Of a stretch of DNA of 64,000 nt, positions 17,805-29,175 are shown in pieces; the first letter of the stretch is position 1; every line of letters starts with the position of its first letter. The position numbers and the translations under genes are program-made. Under the pieces are notes generated by a model. That model was not told the origin of the DNA. It was given only the letters and a program-made list of their open reading frames with translations, and searched no databases. Source of the DNA: Comamonadaceae bacterium 2FH. Lineage in GTDB: Bacteria > Pseudomonadota > Gammaproteobacteria > Burkholderiales > Burkholderiaceae_C. The stretch covers positions 1-64,000 of the forward strand of contig SCMQ01000011.1 in the NCBI GenBank assembly GCA_005503335.1, written 5' to 3'.

Positions 17805-19451
17805 TCAGCGCGGCATGGCCCGCTGCAGCAGCAGGCCCACGTTGGTGCCGGCGCCCAGGCAGCCGAAGCTCGAACCGCCCTGCCCGGCCAGGCGCGCTTC
17901 GCAGAAGGCGCTGAACACCGGCGTCGGCACGCTCTGCGCGAGCAGCGCGGCCTGCAGCGCGAGCGCGAGGTCCTGCGCGAGGCGGCGCGCCCCGCGTTCG
18001 TCCTGGGTTGGTGCCAGGCGCGCAGGCAGGCTGGCCGCCAGCACGTCGAGCGCAGGGTGCTGGCCTCTGGCCGCCGCCAGTTCCTGCGCCACGGCCGCCA
18101 CCGCGGCCTGGCCGTCGGCACCGCGCAGGGCGCGCAGCAGATCCAGGGCCATGATGTTGCCGGCACCTTCCCAGATCGAGTTGACCGGCATCTCGCGGTA
18201 GATGCGCGCCATGACGCCGGCACCCCCCTCCTCCACATAGCCGTTGCCGCCCAGGCATTCCATGGCCTCCTGGGCGAAGGCGCTGCCGCGCTTGCAGATC
18301 CAGAACTTGGTCACCGGCGTGAGCAGGCGCGCCAGGGCTTGTTCGTGCGCGTCGTCGGGCTGATCGATGCAGCGCGCCAGGCGCAGCGCCAGCGCGGTGG
18401 CGGCCTCGCTCTCGAGCGCCAGGTCGGCCAGCACCTGGCGCATCAGCGGCTGGGCTATCAGCGGCTTGCCGAAGGCCTGGCGCTGGCGCGTGTGGTCCAG
18501 GGCCAGGCTCAGGGCCTGGCGCATGAGGCCGCTGGTGCCCAGGGCGCAGTCCAGCCGGGTGAGCGTGCCCATGGCCAGGATCTGCGGCACGCCGCGCCCC
18601 TCCTCGCCGACCAGCCAGGCGGTGGCGCTCTCGAACTCGACCTCGGAACTCGCGTTGGCGCGGTTGCCCAGCTTGTCCTTGAGGCGCTGGATGCGGATGT
18701 CGTTGCGGCTGCCGTCGGGCAGCACGCGCGGCAGGAACAGGCAGCTGAGACCACCCGGCGTGCGCGCCAGCACCAGGAAGGCGTCGCACATGGGCGCGGA
18801 GAAGAACCACTTGTGGCCGGTGACGACGAAGCGCGGGCCCCAGGCATCGCTGCCGTCGGGCTGGGCTTCGGTGGTGTTGGCGCGCAGGTCCGAGCCGCCC
18901 TGCTTTTCCGTCATGCCCATGCCCATGGTCAGGCCGGGCTTGTCGCGCCAGGGACGCAGCAGCGGGTCGTAGCTTCGGCTGGCAAGCAACGGCGCCCAGT
19001 CGGCGTGGATGGCCGCATTGCCGCGCAGCGCCGGCGTGGCGGCATAGGTCATGGAGATCGGGCAGAGGACGGCGGGCTCGAGCTCGGTGAACAGCATGAA
19101 GCCGGCGGCGCGCCGGACATGGGCATGCGCGCCCCCCGCCCAGGGCGTGCCGTGCAGCCCGGCCGCCACGGCGACCGACATCAGCGCGTGGTAGCTCGGG
19201 TGGAACTCGACCTCGTCGATGCGCCGGCCGAAGCGGTCGTGGCTGCGCAGCTGCGGCAGCTGGGCATTGGCCAGGCGCGCATGGGCCTGCATCTCGGCCG
19301 TGCCCAGGCGCTCGCCCAGCGCCTCGAGCTCGGAGAGGTCGAGCGCGGGCGCGTTGAACCTCAACGCGTCCTGCAGCGGCTGGTTGCCGCTGAACAGGTT
19401 GTAGGCGACCAGTGGTTCGGGCTGGTTGAAAACCTCGTGGGTGGCGTGCAT
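17805..19451 (-). CDS. AidB-like acyl-CoA dehydrogenase
   Basis: A 548-residue flavoprotein of the AidB branch of acyl-CoA dehydrogenases (E. coli AidB is about 540 residues). Seen are the N-terminal AidB region (NQPEPLVAYNLFSGNQPLQD), the FAD/substrate segment GMTEKQGGSDLRANTT, KWFFSAPMCDAFLVLART, and the C-terminal ECLGGNGYVEEGG. AidB is known as an alkylation-response protein with weak isovaleryl-CoA dehydrogenase activity and DNA binding. Here it sits in a beta-oxidation cluster, so a catabolic role is plausible. It begins 36 bases after the CurA-like gene. Confidence 0.88.
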   Translation of the reverse strand: MHATHEVFNQPEPLVAYNLFSGNQPLQDALRFNAPALDLSELEALGERLGTAEMQAHARLANAQLPQLRSHDRFGRRIDEVEFHPSYHALMSVAVAAGLHGTPWAGGAHAHVRRAAGFMLFTELEPAVLCPISMTYAATPALRGNAAIHADWAPLLASRSYDPLLRPWRDKPGLTMGMGMTEKQGGSDLRANTTEAQPDGSDAWGPRFVVTGHKWFFSAPMCDAFLVLARTPGGLSCLFLPRVLPDGSRNDIRIQRLKDKLGNRANASSEVEFESATAWLVGEEGRGVPQILAMGTLTRLDCALGTSGLMRQALSLALDHTRQRQAFGKPLIAQPLMRQVLADLALESEAATALALRLARCIDQPDDAHEQALARLLTPVTKFWICKRGSAFAQEAMECLGGNGYVEEGGAGVMARIYREMPVNSIWEGAGNIMALDLLRALRGADGQAAVAAVAQELAAARGQHPALDVLAASLPARLAPTQDERGARRLAQDLALALQAALLAQSVPTPVFSAFCEARLAGQGGSSFGCLGAGTNVGLLLQRAMPR

Positions 19452-19487
19452 GAGGCCCTCCGCGCGTCGCGACGTCGAGGCCTTCGA

Positions 19488-20504
19488 TTAAATCAGCTTG
19501 ACCAGCTGCTTGCCGAAGTTCTGGCCCTTGAGCAGGCCGATGAAGGCCTCGGGCGCCGAGGCTATGCCCTGCGAGACAGTCTCGCGCGGGCGCAGCTTGG
19601 CGGTGCCGACCAGGGTGCCGAGCTCGACCAGCGCCTCGGGCCAGACCTCCATGTGCTCGCTCACGATGAAGCCTTCCAGCTTGAGCCGGTTGGTCAGGAT
19701 CAGCGCGGGATGGGCCAGCGGCAGCGGCTGGCCGTCGTAGCCGGCGATCATGCCGCACAGCGCAATGCGGCCGAAGGCGTTCATGCGCAGCAGCACGGCG
19801 TCGAGCACCATGCCGCCGACGTTCTCGAAATAGCCGTCGATGCCGTTGGGGCAGGCCGCCTTCAGCGCCTTGGACAGCGAGGCCGCGTCCTTGTGCTCGC
19901 GGTAGTCTATGCAGGCGTCGAAGCCGAGCTCGTCCACCGCATATTTGCATTTCTCGGGGCCGCCGGCGATGCCGACGACGCGGCAGTCGCGCGCCTTGGC
20001 CAGGGCCGCGAAGGCGCTGCCCACTGCGCCGGTGGCGGCGCTGACCACCACGGTCTCTCCGGCCTTGGGCGCGATGATCTTGACCAGGCCGTACCAGGCC
20101 GTGACGCCGGGCATGCCCACCGCGCCCAGATAGTAGGACAGCGGCACATGGCTGGTGTCGACCTTGCGCAGCATGCCGGGCTGCCAGGCATCGACCACGC
20201 TGTATTCTTGCCAGCCGCCCATGCCGACCACCTTGTCGCCGGGCTGGAATTTCGGGTGTTTGGACTCGACCACCTCGCCGGCCGTGCCGCCTATCATGAC
20301 CTCGCCCAGCGGCTGGGGCTGGGCATAGCTCTTGCCGGCGTTCATGCGGCCGCGCATGTAGGGGTCCAGGCTCAGGAAGTGGTGGCGCACCAGCACCTGG
20401 CCGTCCTGCAACGGCGGCGTCTCGACGGTGAGGAGCTTGAAGTTGTCGACCGTGGCCTCGCCCACCGGGCGGTTGTCGAGCAGGATTTGTCGGTTTTGCG
20501 GCAT
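19488..20504 (-). CDS. CurA-like NADP-dependent medium-chain reductase
   Basis: A 338-residue zinc-free MDR-family enzyme like curcumin reductase CurA and leukotriene B4 dehydrogenase: N-terminal LSLDPYMRGRMN, GDKVVGMGGWQEY, the Rossmann motif VSAATGAVGSAFAALAK and the signature DGYFENVGGMVLDAVL. Such enzymes reduce the C=C bond of enones with NADPH. In this cluster it may handle unsaturated acyl or ketone intermediates; the substrate is not evident. GGAG precedes the ATG; it is 14 bases downstream of the thioesterase gene. Confidence 0.9.
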   Translation of the reverse strand: MPQNRQILLDNRPVGEATVDNFKLLTVETPPLQDGQVLVRHHFLSLDPYMRGRMNAGKSYAQPQPLGEVMIGGTAGEVVESKHPKFQPGDKVVGMGGWQEYSVVDAWQPGMLRKVDTSHVPLSYYLGAVGMPGVTAWYGLVKIIAPKAGETVVVSAATGAVGSAFAALAKARDCRVVGIAGGPEKCKYAVDELGFDACIDYREHKDAASLSKALKAACPNGIDGYFENVGGMVLDAVLLRMNAFGRIALCGMIAGYDGQPLPLAHPALILTNRLKLEGFIVSEHMEVWPEALVELGTLVGTAKLRPRETVSQGIASAPEAFIGLLKGQNFGKQLVKLI

Positions 20505-20518
20505 GGTGGTCTCCGTCG

Positions 20519-20929
20519 TCAGTCTGTGGAAATCGGTTGGCTCGCGGCATGCGGCACGTACTTGAAAGTGCCGGTGGCATGGGCGCAGGCCCGCCCCTCG
20601 GCGTCGATGATGGTGCCCTCGACGAAGGCCATGCTGCGCGTGCGGTGCATCAGCCGCCCCTTGCCGAGCAGGGGGCCGCGCGCGGGCTGCATGAAGCTGG
20701 TCTTCATCTCTATCGTGACCACGCCCATGTCGGGCTGGACGCTGCGCGCAGCCGTGGCCAGGATCACGTCGAGGAAGCTCATCAGCGCGCCGCCATGCGT
20801 CACCGAAAACGAGTTCAGGTGCTCGGGCGTCGGCGTGTAACGCATCTCCGAATGCCCTCCCTCGAAGCGCTCCAGCGTGAAGCCGAGGTGCTCGACGAAG
20901 GGGATGTGGGCGCCGAAGTCAAGACTCAT
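20519..20929 (-). CDS. PaaI-type hotdog thioesterase
   Basis: A 136-residue hotdog-fold protein with the family motif VTHGGALMSFLDVILATAAR (about residues 50-69) and the beta-strand block MGVVTIEMKTSFMQPARG. PaaI-like thioesterases hydrolyse acyl- or aryl-CoA and relieve trapped CoA. That fits its place among acyl-CoA genes. ATG 20929 is chosen because upstream sequence to 20998 is part of the dispersed repeat. Confidence 0.88.
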   Translation of the reverse strand: MSLDFGAHIPFVEHLGFTLERFEGGHSEMRYTPTPEHLNSFSVTHGGALMSFLDVILATAARSVQPDMGVVTIEMKTSFMQPARGPLLGKGRLMHRTRSMAFVEGTIIDAEGRACAHATGTFKYVPHAASQPISTD

Positions 20930-20943
20930 GCGGTTCTCCAGTC

Positions 20944-21020
20944 GCCGCCGGGCCGCCCCAAGGCGACTGGGGCCCCCTCGGGGGGCAGCGCAGTACACGA
21001 AGTGACAAGCGTGGGGGCCA
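20944..21020. repeat. GC-rich dispersed repeat, copy 1
   Basis: On the minus strand this reads GGCCCCCACGCTTG, then CACTTCGTGTACTGC, a hairpin GCCCCC-CGA-GGGGGC region, and CCTTGGGGCGGCCCGGCGG. Closely related copies lie at 27432-27505 and 28312-28383, all in the same orientation relative to the genes and all between genes of this cluster. From memory it is a common Comamonadaceae intergenic repeat. The hairpin may act on transcript stability or termination. Confidence 0.8.
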
Positions 21021-21028
21021 ACATCTTC

Positions 21029-21820
21029 TTAGCCTCCGGTCATGGCGCTGACACCGCCGTCCACCGCCAGCCACTGGCCCGTGATGTGCTTGCCGGCGTC
21101 CGAGGCATAGAGCAGGGTGAGGCCCTTGAGGTCCTCTTCGTCGCCCAGGCGGCGCAGCGGCGCGTGAGCGGCGAGCCTGTCCTCGCCCATGCGCTCCAGG
21201 GTGCCGGCGGTCATCTTGCTCGGGAAGAAGCCCGGGCAGATGGCGTTGACGTTGATGTTGTACTTGCCCCACTCGCAGGCCAGGGCGCGCGTGAAATTGA
21301 TCACCGCGGCCTTGGAGGTGTTGTAGGCGATGGTCTGCATGTCCGGCGGGTTGCCGCCCAGGCCCGCGATCGAGGCGATGTTGATGATGCGGCCAGCCTG
21401 GCGCGGGATCATGCTGTGCTTGGCGATGTGCTGGCTCAGGATGAAGTAACCGCGTACGTTGAGGTTCATGACCTTGTCCCAGGCGTCGACCGGGTGGTCC
21501 TCGGCCGGCGCGCCCCAGGCGGCGCCGGCGTTGTTGACCAGGATGTCCACCGGGCCCATGCGCTCCAGCGTCTGGTCGGCCAGGCGGCGGATGTCTTCCT
21601 CCTTGGCGCAGTCGGCCGCGATCCAGCGCGCGTCTATGCCTGCGGCCTGCAGGTCGGCCACCGCGGTCTCCAGGTCGTCGGCCTTGCGCGAGCTCAGCAT
21701 CACGCGGGCGCCGGCCTCGCCGAGCGCCTGCGCCATCTGCAGGCCCAGGCCGCGCGAGCCGCCGGTGACCAGGGCGTTCTTGCCCTGGAGGTCGAAGAGT
21801 TGCTGGACGGTACGGGTCAT
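21029..21820 (-). CDS. short-chain dehydrogenase/reductase, FabG-like
   Basis: A 263-residue SDR with TGGSRGLGLQ (nucleotide binding), LVNNAGAAWG, catalytic Ser in IINIASIAGLGG and YNTSKAAVINFTRALACEW, plus the FabG-like end GQWLAVDGGVSAMTGG. It is likely a 3-hydroxyacyl or alcohol dehydrogenase acting in the acyl-CoA pathway; the exact substrate is not visible. ATG 21820 has AGGAGA. It lies 37 bases after the small membrane protein gene, in the same leftward operon. Confidence 0.9.
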   Translation of the reverse strand: MTRTVQQLFDLQGKNALVTGGSRGLGLQMAQALGEAGARVMLSSRKADDLETAVADLQAAGIDARWIAADCAKEEDIRRLADQTLERMGPVDILVNNAGAAWGAPAEDHPVDAWDKVMNLNVRGYFILSQHIAKHSMIPRQAGRIINIASIAGLGGNPPDMQTIAYNTSKAAVINFTRALACEWGKYNINVNAICPGFFPSKMTAGTLERMGEDRLAAHAPLRRLGDEEDLKGLTLLYASDAGKHITGQWLAVDGGVSAMTGG

Positions 21821-21857
21821 GGGGTTGGTCTCCTGTTCATTGTGAATCGGTGCGGGT

Positions 21858-22060
21858 TCATCGGTCTTCCCTGAGTTTGGCACGCAGGTAGATCAGGGCG
21901 AAGCCGGCCGCGGCCACGAGGCCGCCGACGACAACGAGCGACCAGCCCAGGGGCTCGTCGACGCGCTGGACCGCGAGGCCGAGCACCAGGGTCAGCAGGC
22001 CGCCGTAGATCAGGACCCAGAGCAGGGCCTGCAAGCGCTTGATTGTGGAAGATGTGGCCA

Positions 22061-22061
<1 letters not shown>
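21858..22061 (-). CDS. small membrane protein, function unknown
   Basis: A 67-residue protein with two predicted membrane helices (LLWVLIYGGLLTLVLGLAV and WSLVVVGGLVAAAGFALIYL) separated by a short polar turn, with a basic C-terminus AKLREDR. Its ATG overlaps the stop of the acyl-CoA dehydrogenase gene by one base (TGATG), so it is translated with it. I do not recognise a family; tight coupling suggests a helper at the membrane for the dehydrogenase or its electron transfer, which is conjecture. Confidence 0.75.
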
Positions 22062-23914
<1,853 letters not shown>

Positions 23915-24001
23915 GGCAGGCAGGCAGGAGGACTCTGAGGCAAGGCGTTTTCGGGGGCGTCTCCTCCCTCGCACCTTTGGGGAGAGGGAGTGAAGGCTGC
24001 C

Positions 24002-25177
24002 TCAGAGCACTTCGAACACGCCGGCCGCGCCCATGCCGCCGCCTATGCACATGGTCACGCAGACGCGCTTGGCACCGCGCCGCTTGCCTTCGATCAGCGC
24101 ATGGCCGGTCAGGCGCTGGCCGCTGACGCCGTAGGGGTGGCCCAGGGCGATCGCGCCGCCGTTGACGTTCAGGCGATCGGCGGGGATGCCAAGCTTGTCG
24201 CGGCAGTACAGCACCTGCACGGCGAAGGCCTCGTTGAGCTCCCAGAGGTCGATGTCGGCTACCGTGAGTCCCAGGCGATGCAGCACCTTGGGCACGGCGA
24301 ACACCGGGCCTATGCCCATCTCGTCGGGCTCGCAGCCGGCCACGGCGAAACCGAGGAAGCGGCCCAGGGGCTTGAGGCCCTTGCGGCTGGCGTAGGCCTC
24401 GCTGACCACGGCGCAGGCGCCCGCGCCGTCGGAGAACTGGCTGGCGTTGCCGGCGGAGATCAGGCCGCCCGGCAGGGCCGGCTTGATGCCGGCGATGCCT
24501 TCCTTGGTCGTGCCCTCGCGCGTGCCTTCGTCCTTGCTGACGGTGACTTCGCGGGTGATCAGGCCCAGGGCCTTGTCGGCGATGCCGGCGGTCACGGTGA
24601 TAGGCGCGATCTCGGCGTCGAACCGGCCCCCCGCCTGGGCGGCGCAGGCCTTCTGCTGGCTGGCGGCGCCGTACTCGTCCATGGCGTCGCGGCCTATGCC
24701 GTAGCGCTTGGCCACCTGCTCGGCGGTCTGCAGCATGCTCCAGTAGATTTCCGGCTTGATTTTCATCAGCGCCGGGTCGGCGATCATGTGCATGTTCATC
24801 TCCTGCTGCACGCAGGAGATGCTTTCCACGCCGCCGGCCACGTAGACCTCGCCCTCGCCGGCGAGGATGCGCTGCGCGGCCAGCGCGATGGTCTGCAGGC
24901 CCGAGGAGCAGAAGCGGTTGACGGTCATGCCCGAGACCGTGACCGGACAGCCGGCCTTGAGCGCGATCTGGCGTGCGATGTTGCTGCCGGTCGCCCCTTC
25001 GGGGTTGGCGCAGCCCATGATCACGTCCTCGACCTCGGCGGCGTCTATGCCGGCGCGCTGGATCGCGTGCTGCACGGCATGGCCGCCCAGGGTGGCGCCA
25101 TGGGTCATGTTGAAAGCGCCTTTCCAGCTCTTGGCCAGCGGGGTGCGCGCGGTGGAGACAATCACGGCGGAAGTCAT
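24002..25177 (-). CDS. acetyl-CoA acyltransferase (thiolase)
   Basis: A 391-residue thiolase that cleaves 3-ketoacyl-CoA to acetyl-CoA and a shortened acyl-CoA. The acylated Cys90 lies in [13 protein letters not shown], the His in [16 protein letters not shown] and the C-terminal Cys in [23 protein letters not shown] is a small departure from the usual GHP(I/F)G(A/M)(S/T)G. It is 13 bases downstream of the bifunctional hydratase/dehydrogenase gene, giving the classic fadB-fadA order. Confidence 0.95.
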   Translation of the reverse strand: MTSAVIVSTARTPLAKSWKGAFNMTHGATLGGHAVQHAIQRAGIDAAEVEDVIMGCANPEGATGSNIARQIALKAGCPVTVSGMTVNRFCSSGLQTIALAAQRILAGEGEVYVAGGVESISCVQQEMNMHMIADPALMKIKPEIYWSMLQTAEQVAKRYGIGRDAMDEYGAASQQKACAAQAGGRFDAEIAPITVTAGIADKALGLITREVTVSKDEGTREGTTKEGIAGIKPALPGGLISAGNASQFSDGAGACAVVSEAYASRKGLKPLGRFLGFAVAGCEPDEMGIGPVFAVPKVLHRLGLTVADIDLWELNEAFAVQVLYCRDKLGIPADRLNVNGGAIALGHPYGVSGQRLTGHALIEGKRRGAKRVCVTMCIGGGMGAAGVFEVL

Positions 25178-25190
25178 GGCGGTTTCCTTA

Positions 25191-27302
<2,112 letters not shown>

Positions 27303-27334
27303 GCGGTTGCTCCTCGAGATGTTGGTGAGATCGC

Positions 27335-27358
27335 AAAAAGAACGAGCGTTCTATTTTT
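27335..27358. promoter_or_regulatory. FadP/TetR-like operator before the beta-oxidation genes
   Basis: A palindrome AGAACG-AG-CGTTCT (27339-27352) is flanked by A5 and a T-rich run. The gene start is 33 bases downstream. It resembles the AACGnnCGTT-type sites reported for TetR-family fatty-acid regulators such as FadP in betaproteobacteria (recalled, not checked). It overlaps the expected transcription start, as a repressor site would. No TetR gene lies in the window. Confidence 0.55.
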
Positions 27359-27360
27359 GG

Positions 27361-27388
27361 ATTCTAGAGGCTTGGTGCTGCACTGCAA
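27361..27388 (-). promoter_or_regulatory. possible promoter of the beta-oxidation operon
   Basis: On the minus strand TTGCAG (27383-27388) and TAGAAT (27361-27366) are 16 bases apart. The -10 matches five of six consensus bases, the -35 only three. Transcription would begin near 27354, inside the palindromic operator. Confidence 0.45.
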
Positions 27389-27431
27389 TATGCGCCTGTC
27401 GCAAACGGGACCTGGCAGGAGATCAGGCCGG

Positions 27432-27505
27432 CGCCGGGCCGCCCCAAGCCGGCCTGGGCCCCCTCGGGGGGCAGCGAGGACACGGCAGTGCCGAGCGTGG
27501 GGGCC
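27432..27505. repeat. GC-rich dispersed repeat, copy 2
   Basis: This is the same element as at 20944-21020: on the minus strand GGCCCCCACGCTCGG, a short variable part, GCTGCCCCCCGAGGGGGCCC, then TTGGGGCGGCCCGGCG. It occupies most of the gap between livF and the beta-oxidation promoter, where its hairpin could terminate or attenuate the transporter transcript. Confidence 0.78.
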
Positions 27506-27509
27506 ATCC

Positions 27510-28205
27510 TCAGACCTCCAGCCACTCCTTGCGGATGTAGGCATCGGCGCGCAGGCTGGCCGGCGTGCCCTCGAACACGATGCTGCCATGCCCCATGACC
27601 AGCACGCGGTCGGAGATGCTCATGGCGATGGTGAGCTTCTGCTCTATCAGCAGCACCGAGACGCCGCGGCTTTTCAGCTTCTGCAGGTACTCGCCCACCA
27701 GTTCGACGATCTTGGGCGCCAGGCCTTCGGTGGGCTCGTCGATGATGATGAGGTCGGGGTCGCCCATCAGGGTGCGGCACAGCGTGAGCATCTGCTGCTC
27801 GCCGCCCGACATCACGCCGGCCTCGGTGTGCTGGCGCTCCTTCAGGCGAGGAAACATCTGGTACATGTCCTCGAAGCTCCAGCGGCTGCCCTTGCCCGAT
27901 CCCTTCTGACCCAGCAGCAGGTTCTGATGCACCGTCAGCCTGGGAAAGATGTCGCGGTTCTCGGGCACGTAGCCCAAGCCCAGATGGGCGATCTCGTAGG
28001 CCTTGCGGCCCCGGATCTCCTGCCCCTTCCACAGGACGCTGCCCTCGCATTCGACCAGGCCCATGATGGCCTTGGCCGTGGTCGAGCGCCCCGAGCCGTT
28101 GCGCCCCAAAAGCGCCACGATCTCGCCGGGCCGCACCTCGAAGCTCACGCCATGCAGCACATGGCTCTTGCCGTAATAGGCGTGAAGATTTTCTATCCGC
28201 AACAT
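27510..28205 (-). CDS. livF: LivF-type ABC transporter ATPase (Walker A Lys replaced by Arg)
   Basis: A 231-residue ATPase of the branched-chain-amino-acid/HAAT ABC family. The ABC signature region MSGGEQQMLTLCRTLMG and Walker B LIIIDEPTEGLAP are intact. Walker A reads GRNGSGRS (34-41): the usual Lys is Arg40 (codon CGC at 28086-28088), so phosphate contact may be weakened or the paired LivG may carry most hydrolysis. ATG 28205 is the natural start; the frame runs upstream to 28388 through repeat DNA. It forms the transporter with livG, livM, livH and the binding protein. Confidence 0.92.
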   Translation of the reverse strand: MLRIENLHAYYGKSHVLHGVSFEVRPGEIVALLGRNGSGRSTTAKAIMGLVECEGSVLWKGQEIRGRKAYEIAHLGLGYVPENRDIFPRLTVHQNLLLGQKGSGKGSRWSFEDMYQMFPRLKERQHTEAGVMSGGEQQMLTLCRTLMGDPDLIIIDEPTEGLAPKIVELVGEYLQKLKSRGVSVLLIEQKLTIAMSISDRVLVMGHGSIVFEGTPASLRADAYIRKEWLEV

Positions 28206-28383
28206 TTCAGAACTCCGCCGGGCCGCCCGGAGCCGTTGGTCTGCGAAGCGAACCAGGCGCAGGGCGGCAATGACGCTGCTTCGCTGTACAGCTGCGCGCA
28301 CCACGCTACGCAGCGCCGCCCCAAGGAGGGCTGGGCCCCCTTGGGGGGCAGTGAGTACACGAAGTGAGGAACGTGGGGGCTCA
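28206..28383. repeat. livG-livF spacer with dispersed repeat copy 3 and extra insert
   Basis: Positions 28312-28383 carry the third copy of the GC-rich repeat (minus strand CCCCCACGTTCC, CACTTCGTGTACTCACTG, CCCCCCAAGGGGGCCC). The end of the element, GGGCGGCCCGGCGG, reappears near 28211-28224 after about 85 bases of other sequence, as though this copy had been interrupted. No gene is seen. Two genes of one transporter are rarely separated by this much repeat DNA. Confidence 0.65.
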
Positions 28384-29175
28384 TGCACCCCCTCCTGCCT
28401 GAGCCTCGGCCACAGTCGAACCGAGATAGGCCTCCTGCACGCGCGCGTTGGCGCGCACCGCCTCGGGCGTGTCGAAGGCGATCACCTCGCCGTAGACCAC
28501 GACCGCGATCTTGTCGGCCAGGCCGAACACCACGCCCATGTCGTGCTCCACCGTCAGCAGGGTCTTGCCCTCGGTGACCTCGCGGATCAGGGCGATGAAG
28601 CGCGCGGTCTCGCTGCGGCTCATGCCGGCCGTGGGTTCGTCCAGCAGGATCACGCTGGCGCCGCCGGCGATGGTGATGCCGACCTCCAGCGCACGCTGCT
28701 CGGCGTAGGTCAGGTTCACGGCCAGCACATCGCGCTTTTTCTCGAGCCGGATCATCTGCAGGAACTTCTCGGCGCGCTCGTTCGCATCTTCCAGGCGCGA
28801 GAGGAACTTGAGGAAGCTGTAGCGGTAGCCCAGGCTCCAGAGCACGGCGCAGCGCAGGTTCTCGAACACGCTGAGCTTGCCGAAGATGTTGGTGATCTGG
28901 AAGCTGCGCGACAGGCCCAGGCGGTTGATCTCGTAGGGCTTTTTGCCGTCTATGCGCGTGCCGTGCAGCAGCACCTCGCCGCTCGTGGGTGCGAAGCGGC
29001 CGCTGATCAGGTTGAACAGCGTGGACTTGCCGGCGCCGTTGGGGCCGATGATGGCCACCCGCTCGCCCGGGCGCACGGCGAGCTCGGCGCCGCGGATGAT
29101 CTCGGTCTTGCCGAAGCTCTTGCGCAGCTCTTTCAGCTCGAGAGCGTAGCCGGCGTTGGGGTTGGCGTGGCTCAT
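28381..29175 (-). CDS. livG: LivG-type ABC transporter ATPase
   Basis: A 264-residue ATPase with intact Walker A GPNGAGKST (residues about 42-50), signature-like LTYAEQRALEVG and Walker B VILLDEPTAGMS followed by the His switch VEHDMGVVF. It pairs with LivF to power a LivH/LivM permease. Its ATG overlaps the livM stop by one base (TGATG), so it is coupled. The C-terminus overlaps the dispersed repeat by 3 bases. Confidence 0.94.
   Translation of the reverse strand: MSHANPNAGYALELKELRKSFGKTEIIRGAELAVRPGERVAIIGPNGAGKSTLFNLISGRFAPTSGEVLLHGTRIDGKKPYEINRLGLSRSFQITNIFGKLSVFENLRCAVLWSLGYRYSFLKFLSRLEDANERAEKFLQMIRLEKKRDVLAVNLTYAEQRALEVGITIAGGASVILLDEPTAGMSRSETARFIALIREVTEGKTLLTVEHDMGVVFGLADKIAVVVYGEVIAFDTPEAVRANARVQEAYLGSTVAEAQAGGGA

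Noticed and set aside
17671-20580. Very long open frames antisense to or out of frame with the catabolic genes (for example 17671-20580 and 17748-20840)
   Set aside because: They are Arg/Ala/Gly-rich shadows caused by high GC and overlap genes with clear catalytic motifs.
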